DNA of 32,902 bases from Lachnoclostridium sp. Lineage in GTDB: Bacteria; Bacillota; Clostridia; Lachnospirales; Lachnospiraceae. The notes under the pieces are model-generated. The model was not told the origin of the DNA. It did no database searches and worked only from the letters and a program-made list of their open reading frames with translations. Location of the stretch: positions 1 to 32,902 of the forward strand of contig JAMPEB010000025.1 of NCBI GenBank assembly GCA_023665475.1. Direction: 5' to 3'. A program made the position numbers and the translations under genes. This document shows positions 15,718 to 24,397 of this stretch, one piece after another (positions within the stretch are counted from its first letter, which is position 1; the number at the start of each line of letters is the position of its first letter).

Positions 15718-17430
15718 GTGAGCGGTTTTTGGAATAAGAAAGAAAATAGAGAAGAATATAAAGAAGAATATGAAAATAATCAGGAATCGGAAAGGGCTTT
15801 CGGAGAAGAACAGGATGAGGAGGACAATCGGGAGGATTCCATCACTCCCCTGTTAGATGAGCGTATTCTGCGCGCAGTGCAGGAAATGGGTTTTGAGAAA
15901 TTTTCGCCTATTCAGGAGCAGGCGATTCCCTATCTGCTGCAGGGTGAGGATATTATCGGTCAGGCGCAGACCGGAACCGGCAAGACGGCAGCGTTTGGCA
16001 TCCCCATTATCCAAAAGGTGAATCCCGAGTCCAAGAAGTTACAGGCGATTATTCTCTGTCCTACCAGAGAATTGGCGATTCAGGCAGCGGAAGAAATCCG
16101 CAGGCTTGCGAAATATATGCATGGCATCAAGGTGCTTCCCGTCTATGGCGGTCAGGAAATCAGCAAGCAGATTACGGGACTGAAGAGTACGCAGATTGTA
16201 GTGGGTACGCCGGGGCGCGTTATGGACCATATGCGCCGCCATACCATAAAATTGGATGATATCAGCATGGTTGTGCTGGATGAAGCGGATGAAATGTTAA
16301 ATATGGGATTTCGGGAGGATATGGAGGAAATTCTCGGACAGATTGCCAATGAGCATCAGACGGCGCTGTTTTCCGCTACCATGCCCAAGCCCATTTTAGA
16401 TATTACCAATCAATTCCAGAAGGACGCAAAGTTAATTAAAGTGGCGGCAAAGGAATTGACCATTCCTTTAGTTTCCCAGAGATACTATCGTATCAGAAGA
16501 GAGGACAAGGATGCCGCCTGCATCAGGCTGTTGGAATATTATCAGCCCAAGCTGGCATTAATCTTCTGCAATACCAAGCGAAAAGTGGACGAGCTTTCGG
16601 AGATTTTAAAGCGGCAGGGATATCAGGCGGAGGGACTGCACGGAGATATGTCCCAGCATCAGAGAGATGTGGCAATGGGGCGTTTCCGCAAAGGTACCAC
16701 GAACATCCTGATTGCAACGGATGTGGCAGCAAGAGGCATTGATGTGGATGATGTGGAGGCGGTCATTAATTATGACATTCCTCAGGATATTGAGTATTAT
16801 GTACACCGCATCGGCAGAACCGGCCGCGCCGGAAGGACGGGGCGTTCTTTTACTTTTGTCAGCGGCAGGGAGATTTACCAGCTTCGTGATATAGAGAGAA
16901 TCTGCCATACTACGGTGGAAGAGAAAAAACTGCCCGGCGCGGGAAAAGTGTTGAAGGCAAAGGCGGACAAATATTTAAGTCAGGCGTGGGAGCTCCACGA
17001 GCATGAAGACATGGAGCTGATGAAAAGCTTTCTGCAGCGGAAAATGGAGCAGACCGAGTGTGACGCCCTTGAGCTGGCAGCAGCCATGTTAAAGATGCAG
17101 GTGGGAGACCGCGGGGAGGAAATACAGACGGACGATTATGTGAGCCGCAAGAGTAAAGGAGGCAGCCGCAGCAATAGTAACGGCAGCCGCCGTAAGGAAT
17201 CCGGCAACGGAAGAGGCGGACGCAGCAAAGGAGAATTCGGCCGGGAGAGAGACGATTCCGGAAAGCGGGAAGAACGCGGTGACAAGGGGAGTTTTGGCAG
17301 GAAAGGTCAGCGCAGCGCCAAGGAATCCCACAGAGGCAGAGAAGAACATAGCACAAGAGAATCCCGTCGGCGTGATGCAAGGGATATCTTTGGGCGGGGT
17401 GAAAGCAGCGGTAAGAAAAAACGGAGATAA
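15718..17430 (+). CDS. DEAD-box ATP-dependent RNA helicase
   Basis: 570 residues. Acidic/charged N-tail (1-45), then the Q motif (MGFEKFSPIQEQAIP), motif I AQTGTGKTAAFG (83-94), Ia PTRELAIQ, Ib TPGR, II DEAD (188-191), III SAT (219-221), V ATDVAARGIDVDD, VI HRIGRTGRAG. It unwinds RNA in the cytoplasm, in ribosome assembly or mRNA turnover. After the helicase core comes a CsdA-like spacer, and from ~475 a long Arg/Gly/Ser-rich basic tail (SRSNSNGSRRKESGNGRGGR and more), expected to bind RNA non-specifically. The start is GTG 15718 with AGAGGA at 15705-15710; no ATG is available before the Q motif. Confidence 0.95.
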   Translation: MSGFWNKKENREEYKEEYENNQESERAFGEEQDEEDNREDSITPLLDERILRAVQEMGFEKFSPIQEQAIPYLLQGEDIIGQAQTGTGKTAAFGIPIIQKVNPESKKLQAIILCPTRELAIQAAEEIRRLAKYMHGIKVLPVYGGQEISKQITGLKSTQIVVGTPGRVMDHMRRHTIKLDDISMVVLDEADEMLNMGFREDMEEILGQIANEHQTALFSATMPKPILDITNQFQKDAKLIKVAAKELTIPLVSQRYYRIRREDKDAACIRLLEYYQPKLALIFCNTKRKVDELSEILKRQGYQAEGLHGDMSQHQRDVAMGRFRKGTTNILIATDVAARGIDVDDVEAVINYDIPQDIEYYVHRIGRTGRAGRTGRSFTFVSGREIYQLRDIERICHTTVEEKKLPGAGKVLKAKADKYLSQAWELHEHEDMELMKSFLQRKMEQTECDALELAAAMLKMQVGDRGEEIQTDDYVSRKSKGGSRSNSNGSRRKESGNGRGGRSKGEFGRERDDSGKREERGDKGSFGRKGQRSAKESHRGREEHSTRESRRRDARDIFGRGESSGKKKRR

Positions 17431-17477
17431 AAGAGGTAATAGGATGGGAAGACAGACCGGAAAGGAGTGCGGAGCTT

Positions 17478-19088
17478 ATGAAAAAGAAGATTGCAAAGTA
17501 CGGCGCTTTTGTTTTGCTGGGATTGGTTTTTCTGGCGTTGGTTCTGCTGAATCTTTTCTGGCAGGATCATTGGCTTGATTCCGATATGGCGGCAGAGATG
17601 ATATTTTCCAAGCTGCTTTCCGAAAGCGGTCACATTTTTGCCACACCGGAATGGTATTATTCAACGGAATTCCGCTTTCTTTACACTCATTTAGTGATGG
17701 CGCCCTTGTTTCTTGTCTCTAAGAACTGGCATCTGATACGCCTGATAACCAATATTTTATCCTACGCGCTGATGCTTGCGGCTTACTTTTACATGATGAA
17801 GCCGTTAAGGGCGGACAGGCGGCTTACGGCGCTCACGGCAATCCTTTTGCTTTTGCCGTTTTCGGAAACTATGATGACTCATATGCAGATGGGCAATACC
17901 TATATGCCCCATGTGATTATCTGTTTTTTCTTTTTGGGAATGTACTTGCGTCTGGTAAGGAAAGAGGATACAAATGCCGGAAAATGGATACTCTTTTGCT
18001 TTTTTGTCATGCTTTCCCTTATCTGCGGAGTTTCCGGTGTCAGATATCTGCTGGCATTACAGTGTCCCCTTGTTATAGCAGCATTTATATATGTTCTTCG
18101 TTCCGGGGATTTTCAACTCTTCCGGGAACAATTCGGAAGGAATGAGAATGCGGCGGGATATTTTAGAAGAGTTTTAAAAGGGGAAGAAATCAGGTATCTG
18201 TATATTGCGCTGTTAGGCGGGATATGCGGCATTGCAGGATATGGAATCAATGTATTGTGGGTGAGCAGACAGTATGTGTTTCAGACTTACGGAGCCACCA
18301 ATTTTATTGCGGTATATCAGGGCGTGCTTTGGGAGAGACTACAGAATGCCATAGGAAGTCTGCTTATGCTCTTTGGATATATCCCCGACAAAGGCTTTTT
18401 ATCCCTGAGAGGATTTATCAGCATTCTTGCCTTTGTAATGCTTTGGATTTTTGTGTACTGTGTGATAAAAGCCCGTAAAAGGAGCACGGGACAGCGGCTG
18501 TTTATGGTGATGTTTGTCATAACGGCATTTGTGTTGAATCTTTTTGTCTTTGTGTTTACCACAAGTACCATGGTACCCCGGTATTATATTACCGTTTTTA
18601 TTTTTGCCCTTCCGGCGCTGGTCTTTTATATGGAGCAGGAGGAACCTGTGCTTGACAGGCTTGCGGTAGGAATACTGCTGGCGTTTTGCCTGACGCTTGC
18701 CTCCGCCAAGATTACCCTGTCCTTTATTTCAACGGATAAGAATGAAGGGAAGCGTGCAGTGGCAGCGTTTCTTCAGGAAAACGGATATGAGTTCGGTTAT
18801 GCCGGTTATTGGAATGCCAATATTGTTACGGAACTGACGGACGGCAGGGTGGAAGTTGCCAATATTATGGATCCTGAGACTTTAGAGTATTTTAAATGGT
18901 CCTCCCCCATGAAATATTACGGGGAAGGGTATCATGAGGGGGAAGTGTTCCTGCTTCTTTCTGCGGAGGAAAATGTGCAGTATCAGGATACAAAAGCGTT
19001 AAAGGCAGGAAAACAGGTTTATCGGGATGCGGATTATGTAGTTTACAGTTATGAGAGCTGTGAGGAATTATTTTCCCAAAAACCGTAG
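17478..19088 (+). CDS. Polytopic membrane protein, GT-C glycosyltransferase-like
   Basis: 536 residues with about ten hydrophobic segments (for example [18 protein letters not shown] near the start and [17 protein letters not shown] in the middle). An acidic motif [10 protein letters not shown] (Asp34, Asp36) lies in the first extracellular loop, where GT-C enzymes that use lipid-phosphate sugars keep their catalytic acids. The soluble end (~420-536, [20 protein letters not shown] and onward) lies outside the membrane. I do not recognise a named family. A role in glycosylating wall polymers or surface proteins is inference from topology and the DxD-like motif. It follows the helicase by 47 bases and precedes ispF by 35. 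Confidence 0.7.
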   Translation: MKKKIAKYGAFVLLGLVFLALVLLNLFWQDHWLDSDMAAEMIFSKLLSESGHIFATPEWYYSTEFRFLYTHLVMAPLFLVSKNWHLIRLITNILSYALMLAAYFYMMKPLRADRRLTALTAILLLLPFSETMMTHMQMGNTYMPHVIICFFFLGMYLRLVRKEDTNAGKWILFCFFVMLSLICGVSGVRYLLALQCPLVIAAFIYVLRSGDFQLFREQFGRNENAAGYFRRVLKGEEIRYLYIALLGGICGIAGYGINVLWVSRQYVFQTYGATNFIAVYQGVLWERLQNAIGSLLMLFGYIPDKGFLSLRGFISILAFVMLWIFVYCVIKARKRSTGQRLFMVMFVITAFVLNLFVFVFTTSTMVPRYYITVFIFALPALVFYMEQEEPVLDRLAVGILLAFCLTLASAKITLSFISTDKNEGKRAVAAFLQENGYEFGYAGYWNANIVTELTDGRVEVANIMDPETLEYFKWSSPMKYYGEGYHEGEVFLLLSAEENVQYQDTKALKAGKQVYRDADYVVYSYESCEELFSQKP

Positions 19089-19123
19089 TATCAAACCGTT
19101 ACGGGGAATCATGGAGGAGCACA

Positions 19124-19666
19124 ATGAGAGTCGGAATCGGATATGATGTTCATAAATTGACTGAAAACAGAAAATTGATTCTGGGCGGCGTGGATATTCC
19201 TTATGAGAAAGGACTTTTAGGACATTCGGATGCGGATGTGCTGCTCCATGCCGTTATGGATGCATTGCTGGGAGCGGCGGCTATGGGAGATATCGGAAAG
19301 CATTTTCCGGATACGGAGCCGGAATATAAGGGAATCTCCTCGATGATTCTTTTGGAAAAAACAGGAATGCTTTTGGAGGAAAGCGGTTTTCTGATTGAAA
19401 ATATTGACGCCACCATCATTGCTCAGGCGCCCAAAATGCGCCCTTATATTGAGGCTATGCGGGAAAATATAGCAAGAGTGTTGAAAATAGAGGTCAGTCA
19501 GGTGAATGTGAAGGCAACCACCGAGGAAGGTCTTGGCTTTACCGGAACGGGGGAAGGCATATCGGCGCAGGCGGTCTGTATGCTCACAAGCCCTTTTGAC
19601 CTGACGGTGCAGCCGATACATGCGGGATGTGAGGGATGCGCAGGCTGCAGCAGGAACGGTAAATAG
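19124..19666 (+). CDS. ispF: 2-C-methyl-D-erythritol 2,4-cyclodiphosphate synthase
   Basis: Cyclises CDP-methylerythritol 2-phosphate in the MEP isoprenoid pathway; a trimeric cytosolic enzyme. Diagnostic parts: [12 protein letters not shown] (metal Asp8 and His10), [20 protein letters not shown] (metal His in the HSDAD..LH block), GDIGKHFPD, and [17 protein letters not shown]. Typical IspF is ~155-160 residues; this one has 180. The extra residues form the tail [19 protein letters not shown], with three Cys spaced C-x2-C-x2-C, not part of the known fold. AGGAG upstream supports ATG 19124. srtB starts 20 bases after it. Confidence 0.96.
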   Translation: MRVGIGYDVHKLTENRKLILGGVDIPYEKGLLGHSDADVLLHAVMDALLGAAAMGDIGKHFPDTEPEYKGISSMILLEKTGMLLEESGFLIENIDATIIAQAPKMRPYIEAMRENIARVLKIEVSQVNVKATTEEGLGFTGTGEGISAQAVCMLTSPFDLTVQPIHAGCEGCAGCSRNGK

Positions 19667-19686
19667 CGGAAGGAAAACGGAAATCT

Positions 19687-20517
19687 ATGGAGCGCAGAAA
19701 GTTAAAACGGTGTTTCAGAATTTTGCTTCTTCTGATAGTTTTAATCTGTCTGGTTCAGGTTGGCAGAGAGCGCTATTTGGCTGTCAGATACCAAAGGCAG
19801 CAGGAGCAGCTGAGAAATGCTTACAGGGCAGGAAGCTCACAGGAAAATGCAGCGCCACGGCAGGAGGGCATTTCGGAGAAATCATTGAGCGGACTGGTAA
19901 AAGGCTCCCTTGTGGAACAGGAGCCCCCGCAACCGCAGATGTTGGACAGATTCAAGGAACTCTATGAACAGAATAATGAGCTGGTGGGCTGGCTGTCTAT
20001 TGACGGCATGGAAATTGACTTTCCGGTTATGCAGGGCGTGGATGATGAGTATTATCTGAAACATGATTTTTATAAAAACGAGGACAAGCATGGAGTGCCT
20101 TATGTGCGGACGAGAGCGGATGTAAACGCGCCGGGCACTAATTTTATTATCTATGGTCATAATATGTTTGACGGCTCCATGTTTGCCCCTTTGGAAAAAT
20201 ATCAAAAGGAAAGCTTTTACAGGGAGCATCCCGTGATTTCTTTTGATACGCTTTATGAAGAGCGGACTTATGAGATTGTAGCGGTTTTTCTGTCAAAAGT
20301 CTACAATGAAGGCGACGATGTATTTAAATATTATCAATTTTATCAGGCGAACACAGAGGGAGAATTCAGCTATTTTTATGAAAATATTAAGGAACTGGCG
20401 CTCTATGACACGGGAGTGACGGCAGAATTTGGGGATAATTTTCTCACCCTGTCCACCTGTTCCTATCACACGGAGGACGGACGGCTGGCAGTGGTGGCGA
20501 AGCAAGTGACGCCTTAA
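19687..20517 (+). CDS. srtB: Class B sortase
   Basis: 276 residues, N-terminal signal anchor (basic MERRKLKRCFR, then hydrophobic ILLLLIVLICLVQV), so type II topology with the enzyme outside. The transpeptidase triad is His158 (NFIIYGHNMFDGSMF), Cys258 (LTLSTCSYH) and Arg266 (EDGRLAV). The TNFIIYGHNM and LSTCSY blocks and the long beta6-beta7 region point to class B, whose members anchor single, often haem-related or specialised, surface proteins. No LPxTG- or NPxTN-like substrate is encoded in the window. It converges with, and overlaps by four bases at the stop codons, an exosortase-family gene. Confidence 0.93.
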   Translation: MERRKLKRCFRILLLLIVLICLVQVGRERYLAVRYQRQQEQLRNAYRAGSSQENAAPRQEGISEKSLSGLVKGSLVEQEPPQPQMLDRFKELYEQNNELVGWLSIDGMEIDFPVMQGVDDEYYLKHDFYKNEDKHGVPYVRTRADVNAPGTNFIIYGHNMFDGSMFAPLEKYQKESFYREHPVISFDTLYEERTYEIVAVFLSKVYNEGDDVFKYYQFYQANTEGEFSYFYENIKELALYDTGVTAEFGDNFLTLSTCSYHTEDGRLAVVAKQVTP

Positions 20518-20530
20518 GGATTAAGGCGTC
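20508..20530. repeat. Perfect inverted repeat at the convergent srtB / exosortase ends
   Basis: GACGCCTTAA (20508-20517), GGA, TTAAGGCGTC (20521-20530). The arms contain both stop codons. No T-run follows on either strand, so it is not a canonical terminator, but it would fold in both transcripts and may stabilise or end them. Confidence 0.7.
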
Positions 20531-21275
20531 TTGTGATAAAACGGTATGCCCTTCTTAGAAGTACGGCTGCAAACAGCACCGCCGCACAGACGGAAGTTAC
20601 AAGCAAGGCATATTGTCCGAATTTTCCGTTGTCCTGTCTGTATGCCCTGTTTAAAAAAGGGATTCCCAGCACAATGAAAAAGTACCAGAATACGGGGGAA
20701 AGGAATTTTTGTGACCCTTTTGAAAAAATGCTTTCCGCAATATGGTATACAATCAAAAGAGATGTAAAGTAAACGCATACCCCGATGGCGGTGTGAAGCT
20801 GCCCGGGCGTACCGCAGAGGCTTTGCAGCTTTGTATTTTCCAGAAAAGCAGGAATATAAATAGCCAGAACAATGCGCACGGCGTTGACCAAAATTGTGAA
20901 TACATAGGAGAAGCCAATGCTTGCCGACATCCAGCCAAGCTTTTTGGAAATATTTGATTCCTCTTTTATGCGATGGATAAAAGAAAAAATAAGCATGACC
21001 ATGGTGATGAGCATGAATTGCATGCCGCAGCAGGAGGGCGCAATGAGGAAGCGCAGGCTATGATTCACATAGCCTGCATCCTGCTCATAGACAAAGGGAA
21101 TGCCGCAAAGCAGCGTTACAAGGTGTGTGGTGGGAGCTAAGAGCCATCTCAGCTCATCGCTTCCGGCACCCCTGTAAAAATACTTGATTCCAACAATTAA
21201 GAGAACGCCCGCAAGGTAAAAAATAAGATTTTGCCTGATTACTGTAATGATTTTTTGTAACTTTTCTAATTTCAT
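20514..21275 (-). CDS. Exosortase-family membrane transpeptidase/protease (XrtK-like, tentative)
   Basis: 253 residues with 7-8 membrane segments. The exosortase/archaeosortase catalytic trio is present in order: Cys (82 or 83) in LIAPSCCGMQF, Arg134 in ILVNAVRIVLA, His161 in GQLHTAIGVCVYF. Exosortases recognise a C-terminal PEP-CTERM-like tripartite signal on exported proteins, cleave it and pass the protein on to the cell surface. ATG with GGAG seven bases upstream. It starts 42 bases after the VIT/VWA gene on the same strand, and that protein carries such a C-terminal signal, so the two look like one enzyme and its single dedicated client. XrtK is my best guess for the subgroup; the family call is firmer. 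Confidence 0.82.
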   Translation of the reverse strand: MKLEKLQKIITVIRQNLIFYLAGVLLIVGIKYFYRGAGSDELRWLLAPTTHLVTLLCGIPFVYEQDAGYVNHSLRFLIAPSCCGMQFMLITMVMLIFSFIHRIKEESNISKKLGWMSASIGFSYVFTILVNAVRIVLAIYIPAFLENTKLQSLCGTPGQLHTAIGVCVYFTSLLIVYHIAESIFSKGSQKFLSPVFWYFFIVLGIPFLNRAYRQDNGKFGQYALLVTSVCAAVLFAAVLLRRAYRFITRRLNP

Positions 21276-21317
21276 AATATTCTCCGTTTTTGAATTTATG
21301 AGTCAAGAATCCTTGTT

Positions 21318-23405
21318 TTATGCGCTTTGTGTCTGCTTTTTCTTCCTGTATAAACGCAGCATATGAATCGCCAATACCCCCGACATTGCAAAAACCATAA
21401 AGACGGTTTCCGGTTCGGAATAAGTCATATAGCCGCCTCCCAGCGCCAGATTGGATACCTTAAGGGGCAGGGGGGACGCCTGATCCACATCCGTGCTTTC
21501 GCCCTCCGGATTTTTAACCGTATCAATGACGGCGATAAAGGAAGTATAGGGTGTGGCAAGATTGTAAGTAAGCCCCAGATTGGTCACTTCTTCCTTGATG
21601 GAAGAGTCGTTTCGGATACTGCCGTAGTCAGTAAGTCTTTCCAGGCGTTTGCGTGCCCAGAGATAGCGGAGGGCGTCACTGTCTTTTGTAACCGCCACAT
21701 CAGCCACGGAAATTTCTTCCGAGTAGTCCTGATTTCCGGTTTTTCCGGTTATGCGGATAGTTCCCTCAGGGTTCCCCTTCCATTTTCCGAACAGTACAAT
21801 GGGCTTTTGGGCAAACAGTGTGGCGGGAACGGCAGGCTCCACATCGTAGACATCAAATCCGTCATAGGTAACGGAAATATTAGTGAGAAGCGGAGACTGT
21901 ATATAGGTGCGGAAACGCTCCGCACAGTCTTCGGCATCTGCGGAATCCGTTACCAGAAAGGATTCTCCGAATCCTGCAGTGGCGATTCCTTCAATTAAAT
22001 AGCTGTTGACCGCCTTGCCTATGCCGAAGGAGAAAAAGCTGGCGCTGCCCATGTTTTCGTTTATCAGGTCAAAAATGCTCTGTTCATTGGAAATATAGCC
22101 GTCTGTAATGATGACAATGCTCCTTGCAACATTTTCGTCCGCGGGGATGGCAAGCGCGTTTTCCAGAGCGGGAGCAAGGGAAGTTCCTCCGCTGCCGTAT
22201 CCGGCGCTTATCATTTTTGCGGCCTTTTTAATATTTTGTTTGGTTGCGGGCAGGGAAGTGGGCGATAGCTGCGCCGAGTCTCCCGAAAAGAGAATCAGGT
22301 TAAAAGTGTCGCTTTCCCTTAAACCGGACACAAGGTTTTGAATTAACTCCTTAGCCGTGTCCAAAGGATATCCGTTCATGGAGCCGGATACATCCAGAAC
22401 AAAAATATATTCTCTCGGCGGAATGGTCTCGAGGGTATAACGCTCGGGGGGCTGGAGCGTCAGCATAAAATAATTTTCCGATTCTCCTTCGGTAAACACG
22501 AGTCCGCTTTTGATTTCTTCTCCTGTCAGTTTATATTTTAAAATAAAGTCGCGGTTGCCGGCATAGTCCTCCGGGTTTTGGAGGGTAATGCGGGCAGTGC
22601 TGTCATTTTCTTTTTCTACCTGAATCTCATGGGATTTGCAGCTCAGTTCGCCAATGGGTACTCCTGTGGCGAGATTTACCGTAATATGATATTCGGAGGA
22701 GGGCGTTTCCCCCTCGGAAAGATAGGGGATGACGGCCCAATCGGTCTCCGCGTTTGCGGTATCTGTCTTTGTATTGTCCCCATTTTCTTTTTCCGATGCA
22801 TCCGGAGCAATGAATCTGGGTCCTACTACCGTGGGAAATACAAATTCATAGGTGCCTTCCACCGGAGTAATCATCTCCGTGTAATGCAGCTCGATGCTGG
22901 CAGTCTCGCCGGGCATGATATTCGCCACATCCATAGTGAACACATTGGGGCGTTTCTGTTGCAGCAGGGAAGCGCTTTTTCCCTCGCTTTTTGCCTCCTC
23001 ATATTCTTTTTTTGCCTCTTCCTTCTCTTTGATTTGGGCGGTGACAATCTGACCGCCGATTTCCATTTTCATGCCATGGACGGTGACATCCGTGGAGACG
23101 GGAAAGACATAACGGGCGTTGATGGGAGTGCTTCCCTCATTGACATAGGTCTGCCTCACATAGGTTTCGGCGATGATGCCGCTTATGTTGGTAGTCACAT
23201 CCGTTGACTTTAAAGGAAAGCGGTCCACAGGGGAATCCGGAGATTCTTCATTTAAAATAATGAAATAGGGCGCCTGAGTTTTAGCTTCCTCCTCCTTATT
23301 CTCTTTGGCATAAACCGTGGGGGAATATGCCGCAACAGCCATCCAGATCAGCAGCGTTAAAAATGCGCGCAGTCTGAAAGTTTGTGTCGTGTGATAAATT
23401 TTCAT
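21318..23405 (-). CDS. VIT- and VWA-domain surface protein with C-terminal sorting signal
   Basis: 695 residues. Signal peptide 1-33 (LRAFLTLLIWMAVAAYSPTV, cleavage near VYA-KE). VIT domain ~60-195 (the inter-alpha-trypsin-type block with NARYVFPVSTDVTVHGMKM, IKEKEEAKKEYEEA and FTMDVANIMPGE). VWA domain ~331-500 with a full metal-ion-dependent adhesion site: Asp338, Ser340, Ser342 (DVSGSM), Thr408 (GGTSLAP), Asp435 (ITDGY). The C-terminus has a short SEPE (663-666), a helix VFMVFAMSGVLAIHMLRL and the basic tail YRKKKQ, a tripartite signal fitting the downstream exosortase gene. AAGGAAGGAG lies 11 bases before the ATG. VIT/VWA proteins with dedicated sorting enzymes are known from marine Proteobacteria; the ligand here is unknown. 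Confidence 0.93.
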   Translation of the reverse strand: MKIYHTTQTFRLRAFLTLLIWMAVAAYSPTVYAKENKEEEAKTQAPYFIILNEESPDSPVDRFPLKSTDVTTNISGIIAETYVRQTYVNEGSTPINARYVFPVSTDVTVHGMKMEIGGQIVTAQIKEKEEAKKEYEEAKSEGKSASLLQQKRPNVFTMDVANIMPGETASIELHYTEMITPVEGTYEFVFPTVVGPRFIAPDASEKENGDNTKTDTANAETDWAVIPYLSEGETPSSEYHITVNLATGVPIGELSCKSHEIQVEKENDSTARITLQNPEDYAGNRDFILKYKLTGEEIKSGLVFTEGESENYFMLTLQPPERYTLETIPPREYIFVLDVSGSMNGYPLDTAKELIQNLVSGLRESDTFNLILFSGDSAQLSPTSLPATKQNIKKAAKMISAGYGSGGTSLAPALENALAIPADENVARSIVIITDGYISNEQSIFDLINENMGSASFFSFGIGKAVNSYLIEGIATAGFGESFLVTDSADAEDCAERFRTYIQSPLLTNISVTYDGFDVYDVEPAVPATLFAQKPIVLFGKWKGNPEGTIRITGKTGNQDYSEEISVADVAVTKDSDALRYLWARKRLERLTDYGSIRNDSSIKEEVTNLGLTYNLATPYTSFIAVIDTVKNPEGESTDVDQASPLPLKVSNLALGGGYMTYSEPETVFMVFAMSGVLAIHMLRLYRKKKQTQSA

Positions 23406-23526
23406 AATGATATATGCTCCTTCCTTGGTCTGTTTTGTTGAACCTTTGTTCTTTCGATTTTCACTATATAACAGGAATGCATCAAAAAAGACAGAAAACT
23501 ACATCATTTTTGCATCATTTTTTTGG

Positions 23527-23555
23527 TTGACAAAACTTTTGTTTTTGCATATTCT
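23527..23555 (+). promoter_or_regulatory. Promoter of the cysE-cysS operon
   Basis: TTGACA at 23527-23532, 17-base spacer, TATTCT at 23550-23555. The leader to the cysE start is only ~30 bases, too short for a T-box riboswitch. Two direct copies of CATCATTTTT (23502 and 23513) lie just upstream of the -35. Confidence 0.75.
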
Positions 23556-23590
23556 GTTATGTAGGAGCCATTTGTGCCAAAACGGGGTGT

Positions 23591-24325
23591 ATGATAAAAA
23601 TGGGATTTATCAGTAATATAAAAGAAGAATTCAGAATCATAAGAGAGAGAGACCCGGCAATCCATTCTGTTCTGGAAGTGTTTCTGTACCCCAGCTTTAA
23701 GGTGATGCTGCATTATCGTCTTGCCCATAAGCTTTATTTAAGGAAGCATTACTTTCTGGCAAGATACATTTCTCAGCGGGCAGTGCGCAAGACAGGCATT
23801 GAAATTCATCCCGGAGCTCAAATCGGAAAGGGACTTTTTATCGACCACGGAAACGGTGTGATTATAGGGGAAACCGCCATTATCGGCGATAATGTGACCC
23901 TTTATCAGGGTGTGACGCTGGGAGGCACCGGCAAAGAACACGGGAAAAGGCATCCCACTGTGGGCAACAATGTGCTGATCAGCGCAGGCGCAAAAGTTCT
24001 GGGTTCCTTTACGATAGGCGATAACTCTAAAATCGGAGCGGGAAGCGTGGTTTTAAGCGAAGTCCCACCCAATTCCACGGTGGTGGGAGTACCGGGACGG
24101 GTGGTGAAGCGTTTTCAGAAGAATCTGCCTCGTGAAACCATGAATCAGACGGATTTGCCGGACCCGGTGAGGGAGGATATTGTCTGTCTCCAGAGGGCAA
24201 ATACGGAGCTTACCAACAGGCTGCTTGAGATGGAAAGTCAGGTAAAGCAGCTTAAGAATCAGTTAGAAAAGCAGGAACAAACGCAAAATTCTTCCGATGG
24301 AGCAAAGGAAGCCTACCATACATGA
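23591..24325 (+). CDS. cysE: Serine O-acetyltransferase
   Basis: 244 residues. Acetylates L-serine with acetyl-CoA, the first step of cysteine synthesis. The N-terminal helical domain (RERDPAIHSVLEVFLYPSFK, HYRLAHKLY) is followed by the left-handed beta-helix with hexapeptide repeats: IEIHPGAQIGKGLFIDHGNG, VIIGETAIIGDNVTLYQGVT, LGGTGKEHGKRHPTVGNNVL. The catalytic His is in IDHGNG. The C-terminal ~45 residues form a coiled coil (LTNRLLEMESQVKQLKNQLE), longer than in short CysE forms. The start may be ATG 23591 or ATG 23600; GGGG at 23584-23587 is not ideal for either. First gene of the cysE-cysS-mrnC-rlmB-sigH block. Confidence 0.95.
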   Translation: MIKMGFISNIKEEFRIIRERDPAIHSVLEVFLYPSFKVMLHYRLAHKLYLRKHYFLARYISQRAVRKTGIEIHPGAQIGKGLFIDHGNGVIIGETAIIGDNVTLYQGVTLGGTGKEHGKRHPTVGNNVLISAGAKVLGSFTIGDNSKIGAGSVVLSEVPPNSTVVGVPGRVVKRFQKNLPRETMNQTDLPDPVREDIVCLQRANTELTNRLLEMESQVKQLKNQLEKQEQTQNSSDGAKEAYHT

Positions 24326-24397
24326 CAGCGGGGTTTGCCAAGCAGTTCCTGCTGTATGCGGGATATTGCAATCAAAGAGACAGAAACGAGGATTGAC

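Noticed and set aside
20508..20530. Inverted repeat as a bidirectional terminator
   Set aside because: Strong stem but no T-run on either strand, so listed as a repeat only.
22578..23207. Long plus-strand frames opposite the VIT/VWA gene (also 21363-21998)
   Set aside because: The minus strand has the signal peptide, VIT, VWA and RBS; the plus-strand products have no family features.
23562..23590. A T-box or other riboswitch ahead of cysE-cysS
   Set aside because: The leader from the clear promoter is only about 30 bases, too short for a T-box.
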